Positions 20,705-32,127 of a stretch of 32,468 nucleotides of DNA are shown one piece after another. A program made the translations under genes and the position numbers. The DNA is from Chloromonas sp. AAM2 (Eukaryota; Chlorophyta; Chlorophyceae; Chlamydomonadales; Chlamydomonadaceae), in contig QAXH01004865.1 in the NCBI GenBank assembly GCA_004335635.1, forward strand, positions 316 through 32,783. Reading direction: 5' to 3'. The notes under the pieces are model-generated. The model was not told the DNA's origin. It searched no databases and worked only from the letters and a program-made list of their open reading frames with translations. Position 1 is the first letter of the stretch; the number at the start of each line of letters is the position of its first letter.

Positions 20705-23700
20705 TCACTGGTTGCTGTAATCACCTGGAATTCCAGTGGGGGCTTCTGGCGTTGCGCGGGCTGTAGGCGGGCAACTGATCGCGCCTTGACACGGGCTGGA
20801 AGGGGGTGGGACAATCGCTAATGTCGACATCAACGGTAGGTCAAGCGCAGCTATGAAGTGAGCGTTGGCAGCCTCATTTTGCTGGCGCTTAATCATTAAT
20901 TGCCCGCCTGTCGTGCACGTGCCGTTGTAACCGTTACCTGCACCACTACAACTGCCGCCCAGTTGCTGACCGGTGCAGCCACTCATACTGTCACTGCTCA
21001 GCGGCCCGGAGAACTGGTTGCCCCAGCAACCAGACGAATTTGACGGCGTTGCGGCAGGTGCGGGGGCGGGAGACTGGGCCGCGGTGGCACCACCGCCGCC
21101 GCTACTACGCATGCTGTAGGTTCTGCCAAGCGGTGAAGCCGGGGGCACCCCTCCGGCCACTAAGTGGCTGCGGTGGGCTGCGGCTGCCACTGCGGCCGCA
21201 TGGCTGCGGCGCATGCTTTCGCTGCCGTTGAGCGAGCGGCTGTTGCCCCCATGTGTCGTGCTCACACCCATGGTGAACATAGCCGGCTGCACAGTGCCCT
21301 GCACGCTTTGCAAGCCCTGCTGCAACGCGGAGGGCGAGTAAGGAAGCAGCCCGCTGTGGCTGCGGTTGTGCATGGCTACGGCTTGCCTCCCAGGTGTGCT
21401 TGCACTTCCCTCTGCCACTGACCGCCACTCAGCACTAGCAGGCCCCGCTGTTGCCTTCGAGCCCCCAGCCTGCGAGGCGCTTGCAGCTGCCATACCCTCA
21501 GCCCATGCACTGCTGCGACTCATGTGCGATGTTCGTAGCCGAAGCAGCCGGCCCTGACTCGGATCCATCCCCGGCTGAGCCGCCCCGTTGTGACTGCAAT
21601 GCTGCTGTAGCTGCAACTGATGCGCATGCTGCTGCTGCTGTTGTCCTTGTATTGGTTGAGTGGCTTGGGTTGTGAGCGGCAAGCTTCGGATGCCTCCTGT
21701 TGCGTTGGCCCAATCGTCCTGCGGCCCCAGTTTGTCGTACTCATGTGCCAGTGCCCTCCGCTGCAGTCCTGATGGGCTATTGGGTACAGATGAACACAGT
21801 GGACTGGACGCTGCACGGCCGTCACCGTCATCTAGATAAGGCGCCATCAGAGCCAACGGGGCGCCCGTTCGCCTGAACCGAGTGCTCACACCCGGCGTGC
21901 TCTGCAACCGACTTGACAGCTGCAGGCTAGTCCGATGCAAGCTCGAACGGCTCCCAACCGGCGCGGCCCCATTACAACTCAGGCTAGTGGCAAGCTCTGG
22001 CGCTCCGTTGCTGCTGCCACTCCCGGCACCGCTCCCTGAAGCAGCCAAGTCAAGCGGCAGCTGCACCATGTTCGCAAACCCGCCACTCCACCCCCCGTCA
22101 GGCGCTACGTAGCCTCGCAGGGACGCCATGACATCTTCCAGACTGACATCTGGCGTGCGGCGCTTGCCTGAGGACGAAAATGAACGGGCGCTTGCGGGGC
22201 GTTGCAGTCCGTTGAGCAGGTTATGCGGGGCATGGGAAAGCGGTTGCTGCGGTACAACTGCCACCACAGGTGCCACGTGGGCCATCATGTGACCTGACGG
22301 CTCAGCAGCAGCAATGCCGTTGTCAGACTCCCTGAGGAGCGCTTGGAGGAGTGAGTCACCCTCATCGTCAGTCCACTGGTCGAACATGTCAGCACGAAGC
22401 GGTGAGTCGTCGTTTGCATCTGCGTCCGCAGGTTGGCCTGAGGGCATCAATACGTCTGCAGTTGCGCGGTGGTGGCCCATATTGCTCGCGCTCCCTGTTG
22501 GCTGCTCGGCTTGTGCCTGGGAAACAGCACCACTCGAGGATAAGGTGCCAAGTGGGGAAGGACGAAGGGGCAGATGGTGTTGCTGACCGTTGAAGCGTGG
22601 TGAAACAATGGCCTGGAGCTGCAGCTGCTGCAGCTGCTGCTGCTGCTGCTGCTGTTGTTGCAGTTGTTGCAGCTGCTGCTGCTGTTGCAGTTGTTGCTGC
22701 TGCTGCTGTTGCATCTGCATCTGCTGCTGTTGCTGCAGCTGCTGCAGTTGCTGCTGTTGCTGTTGTTGCTGGACGGCGGAAGGAAAATACGTAGCTGTGG
22801 GCCTGCCTGCCTGCTGCAGGCCTCTGCCCTCTGGCCATGTGTGCTGCTGGGAGCTGCTGCCGCGTGTTGATCCCTGTTGCGTAGGCGCCACCGACTGCCC
22901 GCTGCCAGCAGCCCCCGGACTAACCGACCCCTGCATGCCGCCTTGCCCCAACGGCATTGCTTCCTGCGGCCTGAGCTGCAACACGTTACACTGTGCCCCC
23001 GTTGACTCCGTCCCTTGCGCTACACCCCGCACGTACATTACCAGCCCGGCAGTGCCTGACGGCGTCGATGCGCCGTCCCATGGACTAGTAGGTCCAGTGT
23101 TGCCAGGGCCCTGCTCATCAACGTCCATACTTTGGTGATCACCTCCGATGGGGTAGCAGTCAGCAGCAGCCTGGCCGTAGGAGGATGTGATGCTGTCGGG
23201 TGAATGTCGAGTATTGCCTGTTGGCCCGGCGGTGGTGACGGTGGTAGGTTGTGTTGCGGTTACGGGGGCATTCAGCGTGGCTAACACGTCCGGCGTCGCG
23301 CCCCAGCCGACCCCGTCAGTCCGCCAATAGGCAGCGGCAGTACGTGAGCGATCCGGTGCACCAAGCGGGGTGAGGCTGTGCTGTAACTGTTGCGTGGGGC
23401 CCACCCCAGCACCACCCAAATGCAGTGTTGCAGGCAGCCGACTGCCGGTGAACGAGGCGCTGTAACCACCCAACTCGAGTGCCCTATGCAAGCCAGGACC
23501 CGCCAGAGGCGAGCCTGATATAGACAACGGGCCTGTGTTGCTGAGGCAACCCCCTGTGCTGCCAGGGCCCTGCAAGGCACCCTGTGTACCAACCAATGGG
23601 GGTGGTCCAACAAAGGGTCCTGGGGCGGCAGAGCCTGCTAAAGCCAGGTGCAGCGACATGGACCGTTGCATGCTGCGCTTGGCCGGGCGATCTGTCATGT

Positions 23701-26700
23701 TGCTCTGCATGGCACGACCCAAGAGCATGTGTGCAACTGAGTGTGGCAGGCCAGCCAAGTCTTCATCCTCGTGCTGCATTAGGCCACTGCTGCTGCCCAT
23801 GCCAAGATTGCCTGCTCCGGTGCCAACTGTGTTAGTTGGGTTGGCGGTTACGCCCAACCGACTGGGGCCTGGTCCTGGGCCAGAACCGCCCCCATACCCC
23901 TGACCTTGTGGAGCCTGCATGGACATCATGTGAGCCGAGGGTGCCATGGGAAGACTTGGCTGCCGAAGCAGCAACACGCTGTTTGGCGACTGATTCTGCA
24001 TGCGACCGGACGTTGACAAGCCATGGCCTAGCTGGTGCCCACTGGGTGTCCGCATGACTGTCACAGTGCCGGACGGACTCTCCACCATACTTGCAACTGC
24101 ACCCTTGCTGCTTGTGGATGGTAGAGATGCAGTGAAAGAGGTGGAGGTGGAGGTGGGTGGTGTCTGGAAAGCTACCTGCTGAATGCCGTGCGGATGCTGG
24201 GGAGAGTGGGGTAAGCCGACGGGACTGAATCCAAGCCCACCCAGCTCTAGCATTTGGCTGGTGCAGGGGCCACTGCCAGCTGTGAAAGCCGTAGAAGCTG
24301 ACAGGGTGCTGCCTGCTGGGGCTATGTGTGGCAACGGGCCAGCTTGGGGTGGGGCTTGAAAAGCGGGCGAGCCGAACACATTGGCGGTAGCAGGACGGGT
24401 ACGATCACCACTAGATAATGACAAGTTGGTGACTAGGGCTGTGCATGACACCTGGGGGTGCACAGGCAAGGCCGACACCTGCTGCATGTTGTTCTGTGTC
24501 AGCATTTGCATGGCGGATGGGCCGCAGCCCCCCAGGCTGCTAGACGCCAAGCGGCCACCGTGAAGCAACTGCATCTGCTTCTGGTGGTTGATATGGTGTT
24601 GTAGCTGGGCAGATGGAGTTGCGGCGATGGCGGGTTTGGACGCGCCAATGGCGGCTATTATCCAAGGGTGCTGACGCAGCTGCAGAACGCTAGGCCTGAC
24701 GCGGGAGGAGGGCTGCAAGGCAGAGCTGATGAAAGAGGAGGCCGCAGGGGAGAGCCAGTCGGGCATGAGAGGCGCAGCGGCACAGATGGCACGCATTGTG
24801 TCATCACGGCAGCTCTGCAGGCAGAGATGCATACAGACAACGTGCGCTTACCCTCCACAGATAGATGACTCGACCAGTGGCAAAGCTATGCCATAGCTCT
24901 GCGCGCCGCAGCATATTGGTACACCCTAGCCCAAGCCTTACATAATCAGTCATGCATGTCAGATGAGCTTGCCTTGACCCATTTGTTCAGTCGGATTCAG
25001 TCGGACGAGTTGCGGTTCACAAAACACGCCATGCTTTGCCAACACCACCCTGCTGCGATTACAGATTCTCTGAGTGACCTTGCAAACTCACCATGCCAAA
25101 TGGTGGCCTGCCCACAAGCAGTTCGTATGCCAGTACGCCCAGGGCCCATGCATCCACTGCAGGGCCGTAAGCCAGGTCTGCACGATCCTTGTTGTCGGCC
25201 GGCAGCTGCTTGTCAGGGCAACGCAACACCTGCAGCAGGGACATCAGCATCAGCATCATGACACATGGCATTTGCCCACAAATTCTGCTCAAGAACTGAA
25301 AACAAACTAGGGGCATGCGTACTTAAGGCGTGCAGTGGAAGGGCTCCATGCAACCCATGTGATCCATGACGAACTGACCCACATTGCCAGAAGCGTCACC
25401 TCTTTGTCACGCTGCTTCAAACTACACCGTTAACCCTGTCAACGCACAAAGCGCACCCCTGACCCCACTTCAAACGCCATGCAACGTATACTGAACTACT
25501 TGTCATCATGTCAGGCCCACACCGCACATGCCACACGATTCCCTTGCATACCTCGGGCGCCATGTAGTCCAGTGTCCCTAGCCGCGTGACCGGCCGCTCC
25601 AGTCCCGCACACACCGCCAGACCAAAGTCTGCAACAAGGTGAACACAACAGCGGAAAACACACCACTGGATGTCACGCCATCTCAGGACAGGGGCAAGCC
25701 AAACTAGCCTTGCCGCAGCCACCGCTGCAATGTCATACAGCATGAAAACCGCTCTATGTCACCGTCCCCTGCACACCTCCACACACCCTTGAAAACCCCC
25801 ACATATGCCGTTAGATGTCACGCCATTCGAAGGACTGGCGAAAACAGCCTCGCAGCAACCAGCTAGACGCCCACGGACTGCACTTCATGTAGCATGAGAA
25901 CCACACCATGTCAGCCCTCCCTGCGCACCCTCAACCAGCCCCCACAGCTCAACACACGTCCGCCTACCTGCGACCTTGAGCACGCCCTGCTTGCTGAACA
26001 CAGTGTTCTCCGGCTTGATGTCCCTGTGAATGATGCCCCTGGAGTGGAGGTAGGACAGCGCGTCCAGGTACGGGGCAAGCACCTGACGCGGTGGGAGACA
26101 AGATCCGTCAGTGATGAATGCTAAGGTTGTGCCGTAGTATACGCGTGTGTATCTAAAGTATGATATACGTGTATCTGTTTATGGTCTAGCCATAAGCGCA
26201 GATGGCCGGAAGGCGCTGGTTTGCATAAGCGCCGTGATTGTCCACCTGTTTTTGTTATCGACACACGGATGTACTGCGCAGTGCTGGGCTGTGCTGTGTT
26301 GCTGGGCGTGGAAAACGGCACGGTAAGTCGTCTGGCTGGACTTGACTGATGCACGGCTGCCAGCCATGTACGCTATGCAGCTGCTGCTCGTATCGATGAT
26401 GTCCAATCGCCCTTGGGCTGCAGCACACATGCCGTGTGGCCGTGTCAACACATCTGCAACCAGCCCACAGGTAGCCTCCTCACGCATGCCCGGTAGTGCC
26501 CTGCCTCTCTCACTCACCCCCTGCACCACGTCCCGCCCCGACAGCCTGCCTCTCTCACTCACCCCCTGCATCACGTCCCGCCCCGACAGCCTGCCTCTCT
26601 CACTCACCCCCTGCACCACGTCCCTCTCCGACAGCCTGCCCCCGCGCCGCTTGACCTCATCAAACAGGTCACCCTGCAGGGCAACACAGCAATGAGAAGG

Positions 26701-28377
26701 GTCTGTGGAATGTAAAAAAACAAAAGCCCACATTCATCCAATTCAGGACCAGGCAAGTCGTCCTCAGGCCCGGGGGCACACCAGTGAAGAGATGACCATC
26801 CAGTGAAACCAGCCTGTCTGGATGGCTGTTCCACGCATGAAATGGCTGCCCCCAGACCTTAGATATGAGTGCAATCCCATGCGTGCTGCCCTGCCGGATG
26901 CTGCGTGCTCACCCTGTCTGCGAACTCCATGAGCAGGTACAGCCGCTGGTCATCCTCAAAGGCAGCGTACTGCGCAAACACACATACGCACACCGTCAGG
27001 CATAACATAACAGGGGCAGCATTCAGGCATAACGCATGCGCATATATGCAAACATACGCACAGACACACATGCAGATGCATGCAGACACACACACGCATG
27101 CAGGCACATGCACGCTTGCGTATGTAGGCATGTACACACACACGCAGGCTTGTTGACCCAGCGCTGCCAGTGGTCGCCTGTAACGCTCGTACGCCACTGC
27201 AGGACTACAGTACCAATCCCATGGGCTGATCTGACATGCAACAAAGGACCTGCCAGGGCTGACATCATGAGTGCTGCATCATGGGCAGCTGCAGAATAAT
27301 GCACGTCAAGGCTTGCAATGCGATCCACTCACAAAGTCAACAATGTGTGGATGGGACAGCGAGGAGTGGATGTTGATCTCCCGCTCCACCTGTGCACACA
27401 CAGACACACAAAGTGTGTGTGAGTGTCACACTTGTCACCAATGGGTTGTGCCCAATGGTGCCCTGAACCTTGGCTATCATGCAATACCCTGGGCCACTTG
27501 CTTGATCACGGGATAATCTTCCCCTGTAGTGGTCCCATGATGGCATGTCCAGCCCTGCTCACCCATCCCTTCATCCGTGTGTGTGTCTCTGATGCAGATG
27601 CATGCCTGTAGTGTGGTGGCCTGTGGCACCGGCTGTGCGAGTTGCTGGCCTCACGCAAGTGGCAGTTCGGAAAACAGACGGTGACCACCAACACGCGAGT
27701 TAAGAGGGAAGATGCTGTTCGAGTCCTCAGAGAGGTCTGCCGTGTTCAAGCCGTCTTCATGCTGTAGCTGGCTGTTCACAAAGCGCTGCCTGGGCCTGAC
27801 ACTGATGCCCACCTGGTGCCTGTTGAGCCGTGACAGTTTGGACTTGTCATACATCTTGACTGCAAGAGGCATGTGGGTGCGGCGACAGAGAGCGTAATAA
27901 ACGCTGCTGGCAGCCCCACAGCCAACCTGCCGCACCAGAGCCAGCTCGCTGATGTTCCTGCATAGGTTATCACCACACAAACTCAAGGTGACGCCCATGC
28001 AGCGTGTTCCGCACGGCATGTGGTGGAATCCACGACACTGGCATGTGGGCATGAATTCAATGGGCGATGGGCATTGCTCACCAGTGGTCCCGCTGCAGCA
28101 TGGCGGGTGGGCATCGTTCCGACACAGCCAAGAGACGGGGTGCAAACCTGCAATCGCAGTAAGTGTTGCAGGCCAGACTTGCAGGCCAGTGGCATGAGGA
28201 ATGGGAAAGTGTCGGCCCACCATCTGATGTGCAAGCATGCGTTCATGCGCGCCAGCAGACTCTGAGGCGAGGCGCTGCTAGATTGTGCACTCACCCCTGC
28301 AAGCTGTTCGCGGCACATTGTTCTCGAGGTGCCGCGTGCAGCTGCGCTTCGGGTAAACACCCGAGGCACGCTGTCAT
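20705..28377 (-). CDS. Aurora-like/CALK-like Ser/Thr protein kinase with long glutamine-rich C-terminal tail
   Basis: Nine minus-strand exons: 28377-28295, 27957-27813, 27389-27333, 26969-26913, 26673-26608, 26082-25968, 25628-25552, 25229-25092, 24814-20705. They total 4848 nt (1615 aa), in phase. Kinase domain spans about 35-299: G-loop GCGAASSV (40-47), Lys62 in LAVKMYDK, VEREINIHSSLSHPHIVDF with the helix-C Glu, hinge YLLMEFADRGDLFDE, HRDIKPEN (155-162), DFG (175-177), activation loop ERPVTRLGTLDYMAPE with Thr189, and HPWII at the end. The activation loop and the PDK..DNKDRADL insert resemble the Chlamydomonas aurora-like kinase CALK, known from flagellar length control and disassembly. 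Residues 300-1615 are Ser/Gly/Pro/Gln-rich with polyQ at about 926-980. The start is the first Met after an in-frame TAG and joins in phase. Catalytic residues look complete. Orthology to CALK is inference. Confidence 0.88.
22617..22775 (-). repeat. CAG/CAA (polyglutamine) repeat in the kinase tail
   Basis: On the minus strand this reads runs of CAG and CAA with scattered CTG/ATG codons. It gives more than 40 Gln among about 54 residues, broken by Leu and Met. Mixed CAG/CAA use argues against a simple recent expansion. The opposite strand gives poly-Cys, poly-Ala and poly-Leu frames that are artefacts. Confidence 0.92.
26503..26637 (-). repeat. Three 45-bp tandem copies spanning the 5' splice site of kinase exon 5
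   Basis: Copies lie at 26503-26547, 26548-26592 and 26593-26637, starting gcctctctcactcaccccct on the plus strand. Each carries the minus-strand sequence CAGGGG|GTGAGT. The donor in the 26593 copy (26607) joins DVVQG directly to VLAPYLDAL of the next exon, as the kinase fold needs. The equivalent donors at 26562 and 26517 keep frame and would add 15 or 30 residues (VSERGRLSGRDVMQG and a second unit). Confidence 0.9.
26973..27147. repeat. CA/TG-rich low-complexity tract in a kinase intron
   Basis: Irregular cacaca, gcatgca and cacgcatg repeats fill much of the intron between the exons encoding HPHIVDF and YAAFEDD. The Cys/His-rich frames read on either strand here are repeat artefacts. Confidence 0.8.
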
Positions 28378-29242
28378 TCCCGAAGCAAAAAGGCCTCGGC
28401 TGGCTTGTAGCTCATGCTACGGAAACGCAGCTTGTAGACGTGTCAGTCACTGTTGCAAACATAGAGTTGCTGCTTGAAGCGCATCGCCCTTCCGCTGCGA
28501 CACCGGACTCAAAAGGCTTAGGGTGTGGGACGTCCTTGTATGTTTATTGATGCACGGGCATGGGGACGCTGTGTGACTGGTCTTGATTGAGTTAGAGATG
28601 TGAGGCGAGGTGCGAAGAAAATTGTGCAACTGCTCAGTGGTGTGTCAGCCCGAAACCGCAAACTGTGATTGGATCGCACTGTGAACAGCAACCGACGAGC
28701 ATATCACGCGCATGACAAAACTTGGGCTAGCTGATTCTGAAGGTGTCGCAATCTGTTGAACTTTGTGCTCCCGGGTTGCCCACGTTGTGATTAGGAGCCT
28801 TACAGTGGTCTGACTGCGGCACTGCTGGGCCCGAGTGCGCCTATTAGCTCTGATATCCTTCCAACGAGTGCGCCCGACATCTGGCAACCGCCGGTGCTGG
28901 CGTGGATGGAGCGAGAGTGTGTTCCTCATGCCACGATGTGTGGAATGTTGTAGTGCAGGCCTGTTCAATCTGATAATGTACGTAAACACATTTGTCTGGG
29001 TAGCATCCAGGTCCTTGATAGCTGGTGCACTTGCATGCACATACCGCTCAGCCTCGGTAGCGATAGTGAGGCAGTAGCAGCTCACGACAAGCTGAGAAGC
29101 AGGGTTCCTGGCACATGTTGATGGCGACATGCACTGGTGGTAGTGGGCGAGTACAAGGAAATGTTGCGTGGAGGGCATGCAGGTGCATCCACGTTGCCTG
29201 TGCAGACAAAGATATAGCTCACCAGACACAGGTGCCAGTGTG

Positions 29243-29354
29243 TGGAAAAAGAAAAAGAAGTTTGCCAGTTCTGGGACAGTTTCCAGGATCACCACTGCCA
29301 GTGCAGGATACTCAAATTGTCCCAGAACTGGCAAACATCTTTTTTTTTACGCAC
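29243..29354. mobile_element. Short inverted-repeat (hairpin, MITE-like) element
   Basis: TTTGCCAGTTCTGGGACA at 29261-29278 is matched by its reverse complement at 29318-29335, with 39 bp between. The similarity continues outward as an A-rich left flank (ggaaaaagaaaaagaag) against a T-rich right flank (catcttttttttt), so each arm is about 33 bp. There is no coding capacity. A clear target-site duplication is not evident. Confidence 0.55.
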
Positions 29355-29506
29355 ATTGGCTGCTGTGCGGGACAGCTTCATTAACCGCCTGCAGGAACGC
29401 CCTTGCGTTCCTGCAATGCTGATTGAGTTAGAGCGTATCTCGGCTTAGAGCACCTGACTTGGGATTTGGTTCTCTCCATGTTGAATTCTTCCCATCATTC
29501 TAGAAG

Positions 29507-29975
29507 TTTGCCAGTTCTGGGACAATGTCAATAAAACAAATCCTGTCAATACCATTGGAACCGGTGATACGTGTTGTAGTTGCAAAGTGTGATTGGGTAT
29601 ACTGTGGAGTGTGCAGACGTGTCACAGGTGTGTGTGTCTATCCCACACGGGGTGAACAGCGGGTGAACAGCGGGGCGAAAATCGCGTTTTGTGGTAGACG
29701 GGGCGTTGCCACTTCTGGGACAGCAAACCAGGGGACTCAATGATTTACCTTGGCATGACCGAGAACCCCACACACCGCGTGAAGCGTGCCCGAGAGTAAG
29801 CTGAAGCCCTGGAGGCCAGCAGTGATCCCAAGGGTTTTGAGAACCTGCCAACAGAAGTGCGAGAGAGGCTGCAGAGTCGCCACACAGCCTACCACCATGC
29901 ACCATTACCACCATTCAGTGCCAGATGACGCATTACAACCAGCTACACCAATAAAATTGTCCCAGAACTGGCAAA
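29507..29975. mobile_element. 469-bp segment with perfect 20-bp terminal inverted repeats (MITE-like)
   Basis: TTTGCCAGTTCTGGGACAAT at 29507-29526 is mirrored exactly by its complement at 29956-29975. A degenerate inner copy (ttgccacttctgggaca) lies at 29706-29722. A T-run follows the right end, as in the hairpin element at 29243-29354. The interior has no transposase-like frame, so it would be non-autonomous. Alternatively, the motifs are ends of several independent short insertions. Confidence 0.5.
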
Positions 29976-30025
29976 TTTTTTTTTGTGCCCTGAAGAAGCT
30001 CTGCAGAGGCAACAAATGCGTGTGA

Positions 30026-30030
30026 TTACA
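30026..30030 (-). terminator. TGTAA poly(A) signal of the DUF6816-like gene
   Basis: TTACA on the plus strand is a minus-strand TGTAA about 93 nt past the stop at 30123-30125. It lies just outside the right end of the inverted-repeat element. Confidence 0.45.
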
Positions 30031-30122
30031 GCAGGGCGCACACGCATCGAGTGCGAATGCTAGCAAGAGCCGACGTTTGATGCCGTCCTAGCCTGCCCTG
30101 AGCAACAGAAGGAAATGTGCTT

Positions 30123-32127
30123 TCAAGCATGGCGGACCAGAGCCATGCGCCATGTGTACACGGTGACTGGGCGGTTCATGGCTGCGAGGTAGGCTGCATC
30201 GTCCCCGCCCTGCATGGGAGTCAGGTAGTCGCTCACAACCTGGGCAGGCAAGACGGTACGCAAAAGATGCAATTTTGCTGACTGCCATGTGCAGACATCG
30301 GCTATGATACGTCATCGGATTCTTGGTCGAGAGACAGGTCCTTAACCTCTTTCAACTGTTGCTTGAGACACAGGTTGGCCCCTTTCAATTCGTTTCTAGA
30401 CCTTCCGGCTGCAGGGAACTGTGGTGTGTGGCAAGTGGTGAACAATCTCTCAAGACTTGAAGGAGAGCCACACATGCACCCGAACCTCACTGTGCACAAA
30501 CGAGGACTGCTTTGTATGTAGTTCATGCGCGGCCTTATCAAAACCCAACTCTGGGCTGCCGGTCCAGACTCAAATGAACACAGTTTCAGAGCAAGGTTCT
30601 GCGCACCTGAGTTGCCACAATGGCCGGTTGTCCGGGCGCGAGCCTCGCCTGGTCCCTCCACTTGAACTTTGTGAAGCACTGCGAGGCCTTGACCCGCGGG
30701 CCGCTGGCGGAGGACTCGCGCATGGCACTCGAGTCAAACACCTGAAAAGACGTCTTGGTGCAGAGTTGTTGCTGTTACATGGTCTCAAATGGCAGTGCTT
30801 CATGTTTATGATCAACAAACACCTCCTGACGCAGGCAGTCTGGGCAGTCTGGGCGCTGAGGTGTAATGTGGTTATTGTTGTGTTGTTATTGTATGTGGTT
30901 ATTGTTGTGTTACTGTATGGCATTCGGTCCTGAGAGGACAGCTCAGTGAGGGCACGCGAGGACAGATATCACATGCAGTGGTGCAGAAGGCAATGACAGT
31001 AATGATCCTGCACAGACCAAAAGTCAGTTATGCCACACTAGCACATCTCGTGAGCAAACTGGCGTCGTCACATCTCGTGAGAGTGCAAACTGCTGCAGCA
31101 ATCTGCCGTGCGCTTGCATGTAATCATGGATGTTGCCTGCATACGCAAATTCCAAGCCCATGACACACGGCTTCTATCCTTCTGATGCTTTCCTCCCGCA
31201 GTGCTCAAGCGGCGCATGGCAGGCTGGTCCTCACGCTAGCCTATACCCTCTGCAGCCGCTTTACCGTTGTCACCAACCCTCCTGCGCTTCACTCTCGCCC
31301 TGTCCCAATCTCACTCTTCTGCCCTGCTTCAGTCGCTCCATGCCATATCAGTTGCATCCTTGTCTCAAGGCTCCCACCTGCTCTACAAACTCGCTGGTGT
31401 CGATGCGGTCGGGTGCGGGCTGGTCCTGGGAGCGGCGGGTGACGCGTGTGCGGATGGACAGACCCCTGGAGGCATGTGCATGGGAAGGCTGTGTACAGAG
31501 CATGTGTTGCGGAGGAGCGGGCGCGCGCACGCGGGTTGTGGGATTATTCAATCAAGCACATAACAAGTGCTGCTGGGTCCTGTAGCGACTACCCGTGTCC
31601 CACAGGTTCAAGGATCTTCACTCCGTCTTCCACTTATCCCGCCCAGCTCTACAGGGCACAGCCTGGCAGTGCTAAGACAGTTACACCACTGCCACAGAAC
31701 TGGTTCCCCGCAGCTCAAAACTGGTTCCCCGCAGCTCTGATCCAACACTACAGAACCCTACTAACCCTACAAAGCTGAACTGCCCCCTGGCCCCTCACCC
31801 GTTCTACGCGGTCAAGATTCGCTGGTCTTTCAAAGCAAGGACAGCACTGCTCAAGGGGCGCCCTTGTGGGTTGGGACAGCTTCACTCGTTGTCCCCCGTC
31901 ATGCTAAGCAAGCCCTACAAGCTAACATAGTTTGCAACACAGCCGTGAAACCCACCCCCTCACCCTGGCATGCTGAACGTCAAGACGTTTGGGTCAGTTG
32001 GGTTCCATTGCATGCGCGACACCAGCTCCTCTGTTGTGCGGCCGGTGTAGTCCGACAGCATGGCTGCCATGTTGAATGCGCGGTCAAAGATCACACGCCC
32101 GTCCTTGGGGTTGCGAATGAAGGCAAC
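30123..32127 (-). CDS. DUF6816-like (cyanobacterial/plastid) protein, C-terminal 167 residues; 5' part outside window
   Basis: Four minus-strand exons: 32127-31964, 31465-31378, 30741-30607, 30239-30123. They join in phase to 504 nt ending in TGA. The order of motifs is VAFIRNPKDGRVIFDRAFNMAAML, WNPTDPNVLTFSMPGG, LSIRTRVTRRS, TSEFVEQ, PRVKASQCFTKFKW, and VVSDYLTP..RPVTVYTWRMALVRHA. A DRAFN motif, then a WxPxDPN segment, a TKRS-like strand, SEF, and a final YRLxL-type strand is the pattern I associate with DUF6816 proteins of cyanobacteria and plastids. Their function is not established. The family name is from memory and moderate; the exon chain itself is well supported by phase and by the split Gly of MPGG. 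Upstream exons must lie beyond 32468 because the visible 5' flank shows none. Confidence 0.68.

Larger units (their letters stand above)
28378..30122. other. Intergenic stretch between kinase start and DUF6816-like stop, with inverted-repeat elements
   Basis: It should contain the kinase promoter (from 28378 upward) and the 3' end of the DUF6816-like gene (TGTAA as TTACA at 30026-30030). No coding signal was found, and open frames of up to 229 codons lack any family pattern. The notable content is the repeated motif TTTGCCAGTTCTGGGACA at five places between 29261 and 29975. Confidence 0.55.

Noticed and set aside
22590..23138. Plus-strand frames encoding poly-Cys, poly-Ala and poly-Leu
   Set aside because: They are the complement of the CAG/CAA polyglutamine tract in the kinase tail. 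The minus-strand frame is continuous with the kinase exon.
28645..29334. 229-codon minus-strand open frame upstream of the kinase
   Set aside because: It runs through the inverted-repeat element and reads A/T-rich flanks as poly-Phe. There is no recognisable domain or exon partner.
31692..31735. Duplicated aactggttccccgcagctc as another copy of the inverted-repeat family
   Set aside because: It shares only a few bases with TTTGCCAGTTCTGGGACA; it is a separate small direct duplication within an intron.
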